Under the pieces are notes generated by a model, which worked only from the letters and a program-made list of their open reading frames with translations, had not been told where the DNA came from and did no database searches. From Oscheius onirici (taxonomy: Eukaryota; Nematoda; Chromadorea; Rhabditida; Rhabditidae): DNA of 64,000 bases. The position numbers were made by a program, and so were the translations under genes. Positions 34,609 through 46,570 of this stretch are shown here, one piece after another (the stretch's first letter is position 1; each line of letters starts with the position of its first letter). The stretch lies in the NCBI GenBank assembly GCA_932521025.1, contig OW051473.1, positions 3,286,001 through 3,350,000 on the forward strand, in the 5' to 3' direction.

Positions 34609-37077
34609 TTACAGATTGTAAGGAGGGAGGAATTTGTAAACAAGTCGTTGTTTCTTTTCCGGCTTTTGGATGATTCCTAGGAACATTTGTATATGTTGAA
34701 CTCTTGTCTTGTTACCTTTTTTGTAATATTGCCTCAAGCTCCTTGACAATTTGTCGTAGTTCATCTGGGAGCGGTTTTTTCTCTGTCCCCAGAAACGGGC
34801 GAGATGGTGAGAGCTTTCAATCTTGAAGGTTCCTAAACAGGCAGAGATAAGAGAATACTGTACGCTGACTAACCCTCCTCGCGGTCAACCCAGCGCACGC
34901 AAGATCCATATTGTTTGGGATGGTCGAGCAGTTCGCGGATGAAATGCCAGAGGTGTACAGTTCCGGAATGTCTTGGGAACAGAGATGGTCGGTCATCACT
35001 CGAGGGAGAGCCCATTCTGAACATTCGGTTTGATAAAGTCATTAGAATCTGTTGTACCCAATTGAACCATTCAGCATTTGCTGTCCAACAAAGCCCATTC
35101 CACCTTGTCTCTGCATTTGGAGCATGTTCAATTGCATGTCCAGACAGTCGTCATCGTTTCCTAAACGGAAAGCTCATCATCAAAAGTGCAAAAACGAACC
35201 ATCGTGCATGCTGGAATTACTGCTCATGTCACTGTTGCTAGGCGATAGCATGACGTCATTGGTAAAGAAGGAACTGTGGTCGTTTCCGGAGGGGGTGAAG
35301 CTTCCTAAAATACCCCATTCATCTCTTCATCTCTCAAGAGCTCTACCATTGTTGTAATACGCCATGTTCTGATGGTCGGGAGTAAACTGCTGCTGGTTGA
35401 AATCTGGACGAGACGGTTTTCCATCGCAACCGTTTTGACTATCTGTCCAATTGTTGCGAGGCATGGCACTCTCAGCGGCAGTCATGGGTCCGCCTTGACA
35501 TTGAGCTGGTTGATAGGACTCAAAAGCTGTCTTCCACAGTTGTAGCTGAGCAAAAAGCGTGTCTCCTCCTTCTGGAGCCAGAGCCTCGAAATCCTTCTGC
35601 GACATTCCCAAAAGCACACGTCCCGAGAGAAAGGGTTGAGGTAGTTGACAAAGGCTGAACTGTTGACACATCTCGTTGATCCACCTTGAACCATGCTCCG
35701 GGCTCCAGTTGTAGGGATCTGTAATATAACAAGATGGGTAAATGTTTTGATTTTCTGTTTGCCGAAGCGCGTCACTTCCGGTTACCACAAACAAATGTGG
35801 AAACCAGCACTTTGACAGTTCATAAACACCTGATAGGAAAAGTACCTGTCGGGAGGCCAAGCTTGGCACAAGTTGTAGTGATGTCTTGAATTAAATGTCT
35901 CAAAATAAGGTCTCGGTAGATGTCCATCTGCCCATCGTTGGCATTGTTTTGGCAGTTGGTCTGCATGTCCCTGACGGATTGTCCTTGCGGCTGCTGCTGA
36001 CCGTATTGTTGCTGGTAGAAAGCGGCTGCAAATTTAATATCATTTCGGAAAGCATAAGCTAATAGATAACATCAGCAGTAATTAGAAGCTAGGAAAGAAC
36101 CAGACTGACCAATCGGAGCGAATCTCGCACTAGCAACAATCTCGTTTTCTCTCGGGTCTATTCAACTCACTTTCGTTCATTTCTGTCTTGATATGATCCT
36201 CACAAGGTTGATGGAACATCACATCCGAGGACTGAAAATTGAATTTTATATCCGTTACCAACCATACTTTCTCCTTTAACATTTTTTAGCTGAACAATTG
36301 TTAACCTTTTTGGATTTTTTTGAGACCGGTTCTTCTACAATGACAATCGGCCCGCGGATCAGCTTAGTCCGCGGTTATCTCAGAGTGGCAGAGGAGAAAG
36401 AACGATTAGATCCACGCGCAGGAGAAAGCAAACCGGTCCCCATTACTTTCACCGAATGACCACTACAAGCACAAGAATACGGTCAATGACCCCCGGGCAG
36501 GGGAGAAAAGTCCAGCGAGAGTTGTACCTTGTGGGAAGGTCTGCGACAGAACGCAGTCTGTAGAGATGCAGCCACGTCGTTGCTCGAAGCAATGGGCACC
36601 GTCTTCATTTTGGGCGAGTAGGATGGAGGTGCCTGGAGAAGCTGAGGTTCGAACGGCCGCACGCACATCAACATGGCAGAACAATAAGGCAGCGGTCACT
36701 GACTAGCTGTGAGTCTATTGAGATAAAATAGCGTCGCTAAGTGTCGACCGAATTTGCTGATAAGATCGCTTGTAAAAAGTTATCAACTCAAAACTCCTAC
36801 CTCTAAGCGCGCCGCTACGATAGCAAGTCATGTGACCGCTTGAGGGTGAGAGAAACCGAAACCGAGCACTCGACGCCCAGGTGAGATTAGGCACAGAAAG
36901 AGGACGGACAGAAAGGCAGAAACATTAAAAGACTACCTTGTCCACACCAAAAACGTCGTCATCGAGGATGTACTCAGACTTTACTTGGTGGACAAAGTCT
37001 GCAGCCTCTGTTTGTTGCTGTTGTGAAGCAGTCGAATCCCAGTCAAATTCCTTTCCACATGAAATAACATCGTTCAT
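34609..37077 (-). CDS. ets-4: Pointed-ETS transcription factor, SPDEF / ETS-4 type
   Basis: The start is at 37077 (MNDVISCGKEFDWDSTASQQ). Exons at about 36649-36530, 36233-36170 and 36025-35848 follow, the last Gln-rich. A Pointed/SAM domain spans about 35719-35520 (DPYNWSPEHGSRWINEMCQQ, then LGMSQKDFEALAPEGGDTLF), ending in the SPDEF-like QLQLWKTAFESY. Ser/Asn/Met-rich linker exons lead to the ETS domain: HLWHFIRELLDHPKQYGSCV (about 34955-34874), then FKIESSHHLARFWGQRKNRS, NYDKLSRSLRQYYKK and GIIQKPEKKQRLVYKF. The stop is at 34609. The ETS winged helix binds GGA core DNA with two recognition Arg in RSLRQYYKK. The closing GII-x-KP...QRLVY block is the best clue for SPDEF. In C. elegans ets-4 acts in intestine and neurons. 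All junctions are in phase. Confidence 0.9.
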
Positions 37078-39387
37078 TTTTTGGTCAGAGCACACGCTGC
37101 ACTGCTCGTCTTGTACTGGCTAAGCTGTATTTTTACCCATCAACAGTTGTCTGAAAACTTTTGCAACATTCACCAAAGCCAGTCAATTGCAAGTTAACAG
37201 ACAGATAAGAGGAAGGGTCCATAAACCTGGACTAATGACGTAAAAGCTGATAATGAAGGAAAAGAAACCGAAAGCCAGAAAAGAGCGCAAGGTTTCTTGT
37301 CGACAGGGCAAAACGCGGCAGATAACAGATTCTGCAAAAACTCGCAGAGAGCAGCAAAGAATAGGATGAAAGAATCAAAGAAGAAATGAGTACCGAATAA
37401 CGTGTTTTTGTGGTATGAGCAACTGTCCCTTAGAGAGTAAGCAGTGAAGAGAACTGTTTGTTTTCGACTGACCTGTGCAACTACTTCTACAAGAAGACGA
37501 CGGAAAAGTAGGCAAGCTCTAAAGAGCAAGGATGTACCAGCTCGACTGGTCAGAACAATGTGCCCTGACCAGACGTCACTATTGAAATTTCTACGGGATA
37601 CGCTGATTCAACTTGTGCATTGTATTTCGTGCTGGGAGGTCGCCGCAACGCCGTCGAAGAAGTCAAATTACCAGTTGTACGACATTGAATGGATTTTGAA
37701 AGTCAAGTCATCTCAGGCTACTAGAGAATAAACGAAAGTATTGGAACTTACTCGCAGGCTACCGTAGTTGAGATAGTCTGATGAACGTCCAGGATAGCTA
37801 GTTACGCAAAACGCTAAGAAGGGACTGCAGGTGGAGACTTGCGCACTTTTACGTGTGAATCACGCAGCCAGAATGAACAGCTGGAGCTGGTGTGCCACAG
37901 GCGGTCAGCGGAAGAGAAATCTTAGGCAAAACAAACAAATAGCCGGCTCGCGCACCTGAAACGCGCATGCGAGCGACAGGCGTCGGTGACGACATCTCAC
38001 TGACCGGAAGGAATTCAAACAGTGGTGCCAATGCCACTTAGCGCACTCGGGCTCTTTGCATCAAAAAGCAAACAAATATCGGAGAGATTCCTGATTTTGT
38101 GTTTTGGCAGCAACTATTGCTTTTTGAAAAACTAACCTGACCGTACAGCAAAGGATACCAGCGCCGCATGAGCGGAGAGTTAGGGGCGCGTGCGCTCGAA
38201 ACATCCGTGAGAACCAGGCATGTCTTTGTAACACCTGCGTACGGCAAAAACTATTGCGAGTTGATTCAACTAAGGATTTTTTCGATGTTGCGCAACGCTG
38301 ACGAGCTGACCTCGGAACACGCAAAAGGATGCAAATAGAAAGTGCTACAGAGAAAGGTGAGGAAAGAAGGTTGGTCATGTTGAGAGGGAAAGGAGGGATA
38401 CGTCGAGATTATGTGAGTGAAAGGAAGAAGGTCAGCGGGGAGGCTGCTTGAGGCGAAATTGGGGTCGACCGAGGACCTGCAACCGGTCCGACCCGGACGC
38501 GTACAACACGTTCTTCGAACGAGAAAACATGCTTTTCTTTGAGCTTGTCGCTGAGATGACTCCTGGCCACCTGCTTTCCAACTTTGGCAGATGCCAAAAA
38601 ACTAACAAAAGGAAATTGATCTTAAAGATGAGTTTTGCTTAGTTCAGATCAAAATCCTAGAGTATGCACAAAATATAAAGCTACTAACAAGCTAAAGAAT
38701 ACAGCCAAACTGGGAAAATTTACAAGCATAGAAGAGCTGCCGAGAACGCGAAATGTCCTAAAATTCAGTGTTTACTTTTGACAAAAAAAGTCGCCAAAAA
38801 CTGTAAATGATGAATCAGAGATAGAGTCTAAGAGGAATGATAAAACGGTTTCAATATCTGAAATGTAGGAAAAAAACTGTCAGAGCGAAAGTAAAGAACA
38901 GGCGAAAGTTTCAAAAACGTTCTTGAGTGAAAGGGAATGTTGTCCGTAGGAAAAGGAGGTTACGGGGTGAAAGCGAAACACGAAGGAGGCGCGGCTTGAA
39001 TTGGGGTCGTCTGGACCCGCTCTCAGATGCTTATCCTCAAGATCCAGCTTCTCCAAATGATCATTACCCTTGATATCTTTTGAAAACAAATCTACCAAAA
39101 AGTGAAATTGTTTGTTTCCATTGTTTTGTTTGTTCCCAGTTTTCAGCACTAGTCTTTCACCGCGTTCTTTCTACGAATTGTTATTAACGTGTTGCTAAAG
39201 CGATGAATATGTTCCTCGATACTTTTGGTCTGCAACTGTATGGCCCATTATTTATCCCGCAAGTTATATGGGTCAACTCGGAGAAAAACCTAATTAAGGA
39301 TCGTTGGTTTGCTTGACTACGACGGCGTTATTTGTACATGGTACTTCACTTTATTCGTTACAAAAGTTAAGAAATTTGGTAAAGTGT
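37078..39387. other. Upstream region of the ETS gene, with two similar coding-like segments
   Basis: No recognisable gene. The segments 38436-38466 and 38982-39009 share an imperfect sequence ending in attggggtcg. On the minus strand each lies in an open, charged frame (SDKLKEKHVFSFEERVVRVR and NDHLEKLDLEDKHLRAGPDD). They may be alternative 5' exons or a decayed duplication. The rest looks non-coding. Confidence 0.4.
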
Positions 39388-39899
39388 TTAGTGTTGGCAA
39401 TCTCTCGACTCTCCAGGCAGAAGAGCCTCGAGATTCCAAGTTCCAATGTCCAAAATCTTAACGGGATCCGAGCCTTTGCCAATATACTGGTTTGGTAGTT
39501 CAAAGTTCCATCGACGTTGACAGGGCTGAACATTTGAAATCAGTATTGTTGTATTTCGTCTTACAGTAACGCCATCGTTGCAGTCGTGGTAGATTTTGAG
39601 ATGGACATCGATTGTTGTAAGTTCTTTGGTAGTTCCGTTAACTACAAATGTTCCCTCAACGTCAGTCTGTTTTTCGTCAAGAACATCGTCCGCGTCTGGT
39701 CCAAAATCATCATCAACTAGTTTAATTTTGACATCTCTTGCTGGCTTGGAACCGCAGAGAAACTTTCCGCGCACCTGAAACAGTAAAATCTAATAGGAAA
39801 GGAATCTGGACAAACCCCATAACTTTGTTGACCGTCTCCTCTCTTTGGAGAAGCTGTAGACAGAAGCAAGGTTGCAAACAAAATGAACAATTTGAGCAT
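39388..39899 (-). CDS. Transthyretin-like (TTR) family secreted protein
   Basis: Three exons. The signal peptide is MLKLFILFATLLLSTAS from 39899, and the donor follows QQSYG. The second exon has the family start VRGKFLCGSKPARDVKIKLV, the acidic turn DDDFGPDADDVLDEKQTD and KIYHDCNDGVT. A 39-nt intron (about 39574-39536) is removed before PCQRRWNFELPNQYIGKG. It ends LLPGESRDCQH, with the stop at 39388. The length (about 140 residues) and four Cys match nematode TTR proteins, which are beta-sandwich extracellular carriers or signalling proteins; TTR-52, for example, bridges dying cells to phagocytes. Its neighbour is a paralogue 100 bp upstream. A poly(A) signal (tttatt on plus) lies near 39350. 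Confidence 0.92.
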
Positions 39900-39998
39900 C
39901 TGAGAAGTATGTAAATGAAAACAAGAATATTTAAAATATTACACGGAGATGCCGTAAACACTGAAGAAAAACAATAAAACAGCGTTTATTAACACGAT

Positions 39999-40662
39999 TC
40001 AATTGCAGTCTTTCGATTCTTTTTCCAGTTCAACCTGAACCTCAACAATGTTTCTGAAAACCATAGGATATTACCTCTAAATTAAGATGCCCCAAATCCA
40101 TCGTCAGTCTCGGCTCGGCTCCATCTGCGATGTATTTGGAAGGAACTCGGATCTTCCACTTACGCTGACAGCTCTATTATCTAACTTTTCACACATTCTA
40201 ATAAAAACATACCCTTCCGCGAGCGTTGCAGTCGTGGTAGATTCTGACCTGTGGATCGATGATGCTGATTTCTTCTGTTGAGCCAGACAGCGAGAACTCA
40301 CCAGCTTCGTTCGTGTTGGTTTGCGTTATGAAATCGTTTGGATCCGGGCCGTAGCCTAAAAGTGCCAAATGTTTTAAGGAAGACAGAACCATATTAAACA
40401 ACTGAATAAGCAAGTTAATCCTTGAAACACTGAAATATACAGCAGCCAAAACATTGTGAAGCCTTGTCGCCAAAAAACCAGCATGCTCATTTACGAAAAT
40501 GAACGTAATAAGAAGTTTACCTGCGTCTTCATCTATGAGCTTCACAAGAATGTTCTTTGCTGGTTCTGATCCACAGCTGAGCTTTCCTTTGACCGCAACT
40601 GACTGAGTACGGAATCCGTAGGCTACTGTAGTCAAACAGACTGTCAACAATATATAGCGCAT
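39999..40662 (-). CDS. Transthyretin-like (TTR) family secreted protein, second tandem copy
   Basis: The signal peptide is MRYILLTVCLTTVAYGF from 40662. The core reads VAVKGKLSCGSEPAKNILVK, then an acidic loop spanning an intron after DEDAG (about 40519-40357), then YGPDPNDFITQTNTNEAGEF and RIYHDCNARGR. The next exon begins RKWKIRVPSKYI (about 40167). A 40-nt intron then leads to VELEKESKDCN and a TGA at 39999. It shares gene order, signal peptide, HDCN motif and cysteines with the copy 100 bp downstream, but is clearly diverged, so the duplication is old. The two lie head to tail on the same strand with a 99-bp gap. The last intron boundary has alternatives (21 or 34 nt), which break the frame or use a poor acceptor. 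Confidence 0.9.
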
Positions 40663-40879
40663 ATCTGTAACAACGTAATGACAACCGCCAGAAAATAAAG
40701 AAAATCAACAGATCGATGTGTGGTGTTATCGGAGGTAAGAGCCAAAACACGTGATAACAGTTGGTATGTGGCTCTTAAACTGTGATTAGTTGACAAATGA
40801 GCTCTGGGATTGACCACAACAAGATTTGATCTAGGAGATACAGTTGAGACGTACTTGTTTATTGTTCAGATCACTCTTA

Positions 40880-43156
40880 TCAGATTTCAATTTCAACGAA
40901 ATCGTAAGTCGGTGCCGGGCTTGGGGTCCGAGGGTGTGGGTTTCTGCGTCTAACAGATAAAGTAGAACTTTCAGTCGTTGTGGACTGCTCCAAACTCGTT
41001 TGTGACACGTTTCGACTAGATTCGACAGAGTTTCTTGAAGGCAATTCCTCTGATCGCTGTTCTTTGTCATCTTGTCTGAAGAACCACTTGATGTCTATCT
41101 GAAAGCACTTCTTCTAGTCTGGTTAATGACCAACGGCAACAACAATCCATTTCAGAGCCAGTTCGCCGAATAAGAATGTGGCGGCGACAGCTAAACCACC
41201 AAGAAGTATCCAAAATGCTCCCTGAGCTCTCTTCAAATCCAAATATCCCAAATCTGAACTTCTTGAGTGAGGCAAAGAAGAGTCAAACTTTTTGGTTCTG
41301 TACTGTTGCAAACATTCCACCTCTGAGAGTACACATAATTGTTATAATCGTTCATCCATTTGATGATGAAGCCTCGTTCATCCATGCCTCTTATTCTGAA
41401 GAATCAACTTTTCCGAATAGAGGTGGTTCTTGCCTTGATGAGAAAAATGCCGAATAATTCGAGTTTAGTTGAAGAGGGACTGAAAGATATGCTGGTAAAA
41501 TACCCTCTGTCAACAGAAAAAGGTGACAATCAGTGTATGCGTAATATTGGAGTGTCTCCCATGGTCCAAGAAGCACGTAACCAGTGTTATTGTGCAGTAC
41601 TTCAATGGCTAAAACAGTTTGAACATTCTTCTTCTTAAGTTACCTCTATTGTAACCGTTTACATACAAAACGCGGTGATTGACAGAGATTTCGTGCCAGA
41701 GCTGCTTATAGGCTGGAAGATCGGAACGCTACAAAGAGTTGTGTTTTAAATAAATTTATAGTTACCGCAATCATCTCCGTCCTCGTTTTTGAATTTCCAT
41801 CCATTAGGAGTTTGTACTTTCCCTGTTTCACGACCGTGACGAGACCATCGATATCTTCAAAAAAGCAATGTCGGTACAGCACATAGAGATTTTTACTATA
41901 CATTTTTGATCCATCGAGTTAATTAGTAACCCTAGTGTGTTGACACGTTTCAAATTTTCTCTTGTTCCACTTGTTTCTAGAACCGTTTTCTGAATGTTCA
42001 TAGTACCTTGGAAAGGAAGAGCCATCTTCTCTACAGCAAACAAGGCAACAAGACTTCCAGTGAATGTTGCCATGAGAGTGATACTGGCCAGCCACCATAG
42101 GGCTATCAAAACACGACAACTCCAAGACTTTGGTTGGTTGAACAGCCCTAAAATCTTTTTAAGATCAAGTTAACAGAAAACAGGCCTTGCTGAACAAAAA
42201 TTGAAAAAAATATCCAAACGCATTCTCCGTATCCGTAGGTCATTTCGCTGAAGACGATGCGGACGACTCGACTGATTAAAAATAGAACTCCAGCAGAAAC
42301 GACAATGCTGAGAGCAGTAGTTACCCACACCTAAAATCTATATGTTTTGTTAAAATTCAAAAACGTTGCCTGCCATTTGAACGGGGCTGTCACTATGAGA
42401 AAAGTACGATCCTCATACTTTTCGGGAGATCGAATTAGCATTCCTGTCATTTCGTACTGAAACGGATAAGTCAAATCTGAAATTAGGCTTCGACTGTAGT
42501 CCATTATGGCAGCGCCAGCAACAATGTCCACTTCCTAAAATAAAGTCTTAATTATGCCAATGGCAGCTCACTTTTCGACTTAATGCGTGAAATGCGGCGT
42601 CCCAGCTACCGCTTTCTTGATCGGTAGTTGTAAGATTTATCACCTAAACAAGCTTTAACTGTTAGAAAAGAAATTTTAGACTGTATAGGTTAAATTAAGC
42701 ATTTCTGCCATTTCCTTCAAGATTTCAATCACAATTCCTGGTCCGTAACCTTTGTCCGTTGCAGCTGCATTAGAAAAATTGACATAGTTTACCTAAACTC
42801 ACATTTTAAATAAAGCATGCACTATTTTCCTACATATGGCGGCTCAATAGCAGGAACAGTTATTTTCAGATTCTTTCCTTTCAAATAAGCTTCAGGAACT
42901 TTTCTGCTTGTAGTATGCTGAATCATGTTTTTTATGAAATCAAATATGCACCTGGTATGACTGGAGCCCGATATTTTTTGAATTGATCAGTGGTTGAGAT
43001 AATCTTATAGCTAAAGTTTACATTTTTCACTATAACTGAAATATAACCTGTGTTGACCTGCTCCACGATTTCATCGGTGTCAAAAGAGAAAATACCACCA
43101 CTTATTGTGTAGGTTTCTAGCTGAACGGAGAGTCGGATTAGGAACAGCAATAGCAT
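40880..43156 (-). CDS. Ionotropic glutamate-receptor-like channel without amino-terminal domain (IR/solitary GLR type)
   Basis: It starts at 43156 with a signal-like MLLLFLIRLSVQLETY. The bilobed ligand-binding part includes NLKITVPAIEPPY, then GYGPGIVIEILKEMAEMLNL, and VDIVAGAAIMDYSR with LTYPFQYEM. M1 is TTALSIVVSAGVLFLISRVV and the pore loop is CVWIFFSIFVQQG. M3 is LIALWWLASITLMATFTGSL, in place of the usual SYTANLAAF. The last membrane helix is GAFWILLGGLAVAATFLFG, before a Ser/Thr/Pro-rich cytoplasmic tail ending YDFVEIEI at 40880. The amino-terminal domain of true iGluRs is missing, as in insect IRs and several nematode glr-like genes. One junction near 42905-42945 does not keep phase with a standard donor, so either a non-canonical site or a defect is present there. 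Confidence 0.82.
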
Positions 43157-44160
43157 AGCGAATAGGTAAGTGAACTGGATCGGATTTCATCTCACTCTTA
43201 GCCTCATTCAACTGTTTGCTCATTAGGTAATCATTCATTCGGTTTGTTTTCTTATATTTAAAATAGGTGATTTTGTCTAATATAAGACGAAGTATGAAGT
43301 ACACGCAACTAAAATTCTTCTATATTTTATAGAAATTTTAGTGTGCAACCAATATATCACGTAAATCTGCAACTGGTGAACAAATTATTTTACGTCATTT
43401 CTCAAGTATTCATGTTTTTCTTTGAATTAATCTCAGTTTGAAGTCCCTCCAGGTTTCCATAGCGAAAAGAACGCAGTACTGTGGTAGAATGGGTCTCAAC
43501 GCGATGCCGCGGTGAGACGATCAAAACCGTGCGGCTGTGTTCAAAAATGCCGTTTCAGCTTTCATTTCTCGAATTTCATTTTTGACTATTATTTTTTCAG
43601 AAGCTTCAGAAACTATAAAATGGAATAGTCTTAAAGCGAAAATTTCCTGTCTATTTTGAAAAAGTTTTTCAAACATTATGATATTTATTTATTTATTATG
43701 ACAACACTGTTCAAAATATGGTTTACTTTTATATAATACGCAGTAAATAATCCCTACGCGTTTTGAAAAAAAACTAAGCTTGAGTCATTTTGCTAAGCCT
43801 TCAATTTTCACAGCTTATCACCCTTCGCGGCGCTTATCGAAAAGGCTCTTTTATGTCTGAAGCGGCGACGTTTTCCATTTGTGCTTAAAAACGCTTCGTT
43901 CAAATAGATAGCACACATATTGGACAGGGTTCCCACGACCGCAAATAAAAGAGGAAACACCGGGGGCCTACAGCCTTGCGTCATCTCGCGAAACAGTTAT
44001 CTCGCGAAACATTGTCCCTCCTGCCCTTTGCTCAAAGGTTTTTTTTGCCATAGTTTACAACGAAAACATAATTTCAACATGAGGATGAGTAATCCAAACA
44101 GTCTCGACCTCTTCGCAAACATTCAACTGTGGCATTCTGTTCTATTCGACGCTCTTTCAG
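43157..44160. other. Divergent promoter region
   Basis: It lies between the diverging receptor and zinc transporter genes. It is AT-rich with a TTTATTTATTTATTA tract near 43682. A 13-bp direct repeat (atctcgcgaaaca) occurs at 43983-43995 and 43999-44011. No gene is supported. Confidence 0.5.
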
Positions 44161-46344
44161 ATGACGGACCCACCATCTACATCTCAACCGCACAAAGAAA
44201 CTGAGAAGCCAAAAACTAAGAGTCAGGTTTGCGGAAATCACAGCAATGAAGCTGCAGAGAAGCGCCTGTTGGCGAGAATTGAAGCGGAAAACGATGCTCA
44301 TTCCCATGAACAGGAACATGATGAACATGAGTAAGACTTAGTTTCTATCATTTTCACAAAAAAATATTCAGCACAAACACGACCAAAGTTTCCATCATGA
44401 TCGTTCTCACCTTCATTTTTTTCGTGATTGAACTGACGTTCGGCTTCATCAACAGATCAATCGCTCTGTTAGCCGATTCGTACCACATGCTGTCAGATGT
44501 GATGGCTTTATGCGTAGCTCTCATCTGTCTCAGGGTTCGTTATTGACTTTATCATACCGTCTTGCTCTGATAATCTATAGATAACCCGACCACGTTTATC
44601 CAATACAAACAGTGAGAGGGTGTGCTTATTGACGATTGGTCATCCTTTCGCTGTTTACTTTTCACAGCGTTTTCAATAGTTGTGACTGAACCAAAAAGAA
44701 ATCGAAAGAACAAACTTTAGATCTCCAAGAGAAAGTCAAAGAACAATGGATTCGGATGGGTACGAGCCGAAGTTCTTGGTGCTTTGGTCAACGGCGTCTT
44801 TCTTCTCACGATGTGTTTCATGATCTCATTGGAGTCGGCCGGACGACTCATCCATCCTGCTAGAATGACGCATCCAGTTCAAGTAAGTGATATGCATTAG
44901 GATTTTTAAGCGATATTAATAGGTTCTCATCGTCGGTGTCATTGGTCTTCTCATCAATGTGGTAGGAATCGGATTGTTCCACGGAGGACACGGCCATTCT
45001 CATGGAGGAGGTGGAGGACACGGCCACAGTCACGACAACAAGGTTTTTACTTCACATAAATTTTCGAATATTTTATACAAAAGAGTCACAAACACGGTCA
45101 CAGTCACGACCATGACGACCACGAACACGAAGAAGAGTTGGAACTGGTCGAAAGTACGACGGAGGGGCAGAAAAAGACTGGACGCTCCCTGAGCCATTTG
45201 AGCAATGAAGTCTCTCATAACGTATGTACCTTTTTATTTTTTTTGTAAAGTGAGAGGAGGTAAAGTTTCCGTTTTAGCTATCTATGATCGTTGGCAGCGG
45301 CTCCAAACAAGTAAGACCAGCATATATTTTCATTACCGATAAAACAACACTGTTAACCCTAGCACTGCCTGCAATAGTACACTTTTTAAGGTGTTGGTAC
45401 AAGTCAAACCATGCATGCAAACGTGAATGAACATTATAACTGACCGATACACAATATCAACTATTTCTTTCAGCATCTTGCCCTCAAAATGGTTAATCTG
45501 GACGACGCTATTCCACAAGAGGAATACGAAGACGAGGAAGCTGCTTCTGCTTTAAAGAAGAAAATGAAAGGTTTGTTCTTGTTTTTTTATTGTTTAAAAC
45601 TTTTCTCAGAGGCTGAAAACTTGAACATGAGAGGTGTCTTCCTTCACATAGTCTCTGATGCCATTGGATCTGTTTTTGTGGTACTGACCGCCTGTTGCGC
45701 CATTTGGGCTCCAACATCTCTGGAGAACGTAACTCTCTACATGGATCCCATTTTGAGGTACAATCTGTTCTCTTCATTTCTACTCAAAATTTTCAGTTTG
45801 ATTCTGGTCTCACTTATCTGTTTCTCTGCATACCGCCTGGTTAGCGAGACTTCCTTCATCTTGCTTGGAAAGCCTCCAGCATTTGTAGACTACAAGATCA
45901 TTGAGAGAGATATCAAAAAGGTTTGTTCCCCAAAAGTTGCTAATTATGAAGTGTCTGCAGATTCAAGGTGTAGCCTCCGTTCCCGAGGTCAGGGTCTGGA
46001 CACTCGTCTCTAATAGGCACCTGGCCACCGCTGTGGTATTCACGACTGACCTAACCGTGTCAATATCGATTTTAGGTCGAGTTCTGCTCAGCCGCTGCTT
46101 TCGATCAGGCAGCTCCTAAAATCCGGAAAATCTTCCACAATACAAGCATTCATTCTCTTACCCTGCAGCCCATCTTCTCCTCGGTACGCGTGTATATTTT
46201 GGTCTTATTTAAGTACTTTAGACCTGCTGCAGGACTATTCCTTCTCCGAACTGTGAGCCAATCGTTGAAACTCCCGAGTCTGATGACCCATCGAATAACA
46301 ACGATGGAGTGCAGCAGCCATTGCTCACGTTCAAAAAGAACTAA
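44161..46344 (+). CDS. ZnT1-like zinc exporter (SLC30 / cation diffusion facilitator)
   Basis: ATG at 44161 immediately follows CTCTTTCAG. The cytoplasmic N-terminus is polar (HSHEQEHDEHD). TM1-2 has FVIELTFGFINRSIALLADS with the zinc site YHMLSDVMAL (HxxxD). TM3-4 follows GFGWVRAEVLGALVNGVF. The loop between TM4 and TM5 is extremely His-rich (GHGHSHGGGGGHGHSHDN, then SHKHGHSHDHDDHEHEEE), as in plasma-membrane ZnT1. TM5 has the second site FLHIVSDAIGSVFVVLTACC (HxxxD). The C-terminal ferredoxin-like domain reads ASVPEVRVWTLVSNRHLATA. The last exon gives a short tail ending QQPLLTFKKN at 46344. It moves zinc out of the cytosol by proton exchange. About eight exons were found, all in phase. It is followed closely by a second gene on the same strand. 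Confidence 0.93.
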
Positions 46345-46481
46345 TAATCCAAATCCCGTTTTCTCCCCGCTGTGATCTGAAGCTTTATAGTCGCATTTTG
46401 GTGCAGCTCTGTGATGCTTTACTTTCCCGAGTTCCCGTTGTGTATGCAACACATATCATTATGAATATCATGACTATGTCA

Positions 46482-46570
46482 AATAAACTTTTATTGAGAC
46501 ACTGAGAAATAATCACAGGGATATCCTAGCATACTGGTAGGACACATTGAACTAAAAACAGGTGTTCAGG
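46482..46570 (+). promoter_or_regulatory. Possible operon junction: AATAAA then a splice-acceptor-like site
   Basis: AATAAA (46482-46487) of the zinc transporter lies about 80 bp before GTGTTCAG|G, which immediately precedes the next ATG at 46571. This spacing is what nematode SL2-type operon junctions show. Trans-splicing itself cannot be seen in the DNA. Confidence 0.45.

Noticed and set aside
35327-35869. A single 180-codon frame over the Pointed domain
   Set aside because: Its first part reads through an intron between the LGLPT exon and DPYNWSP. The spliced model is preferred.
36630-36665. A GTTCGAA T-loop-like sequence suggesting a tRNA
   Set aside because: No cloverleaf can be drawn, and it is the splice acceptor region of an ETS exon.
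40020-40060. A 21-nt final intron in the second TTR gene
   Set aside because: It gives an immediate stop. The 40-nt alternative keeps the reading frame to the ESKDCN end.
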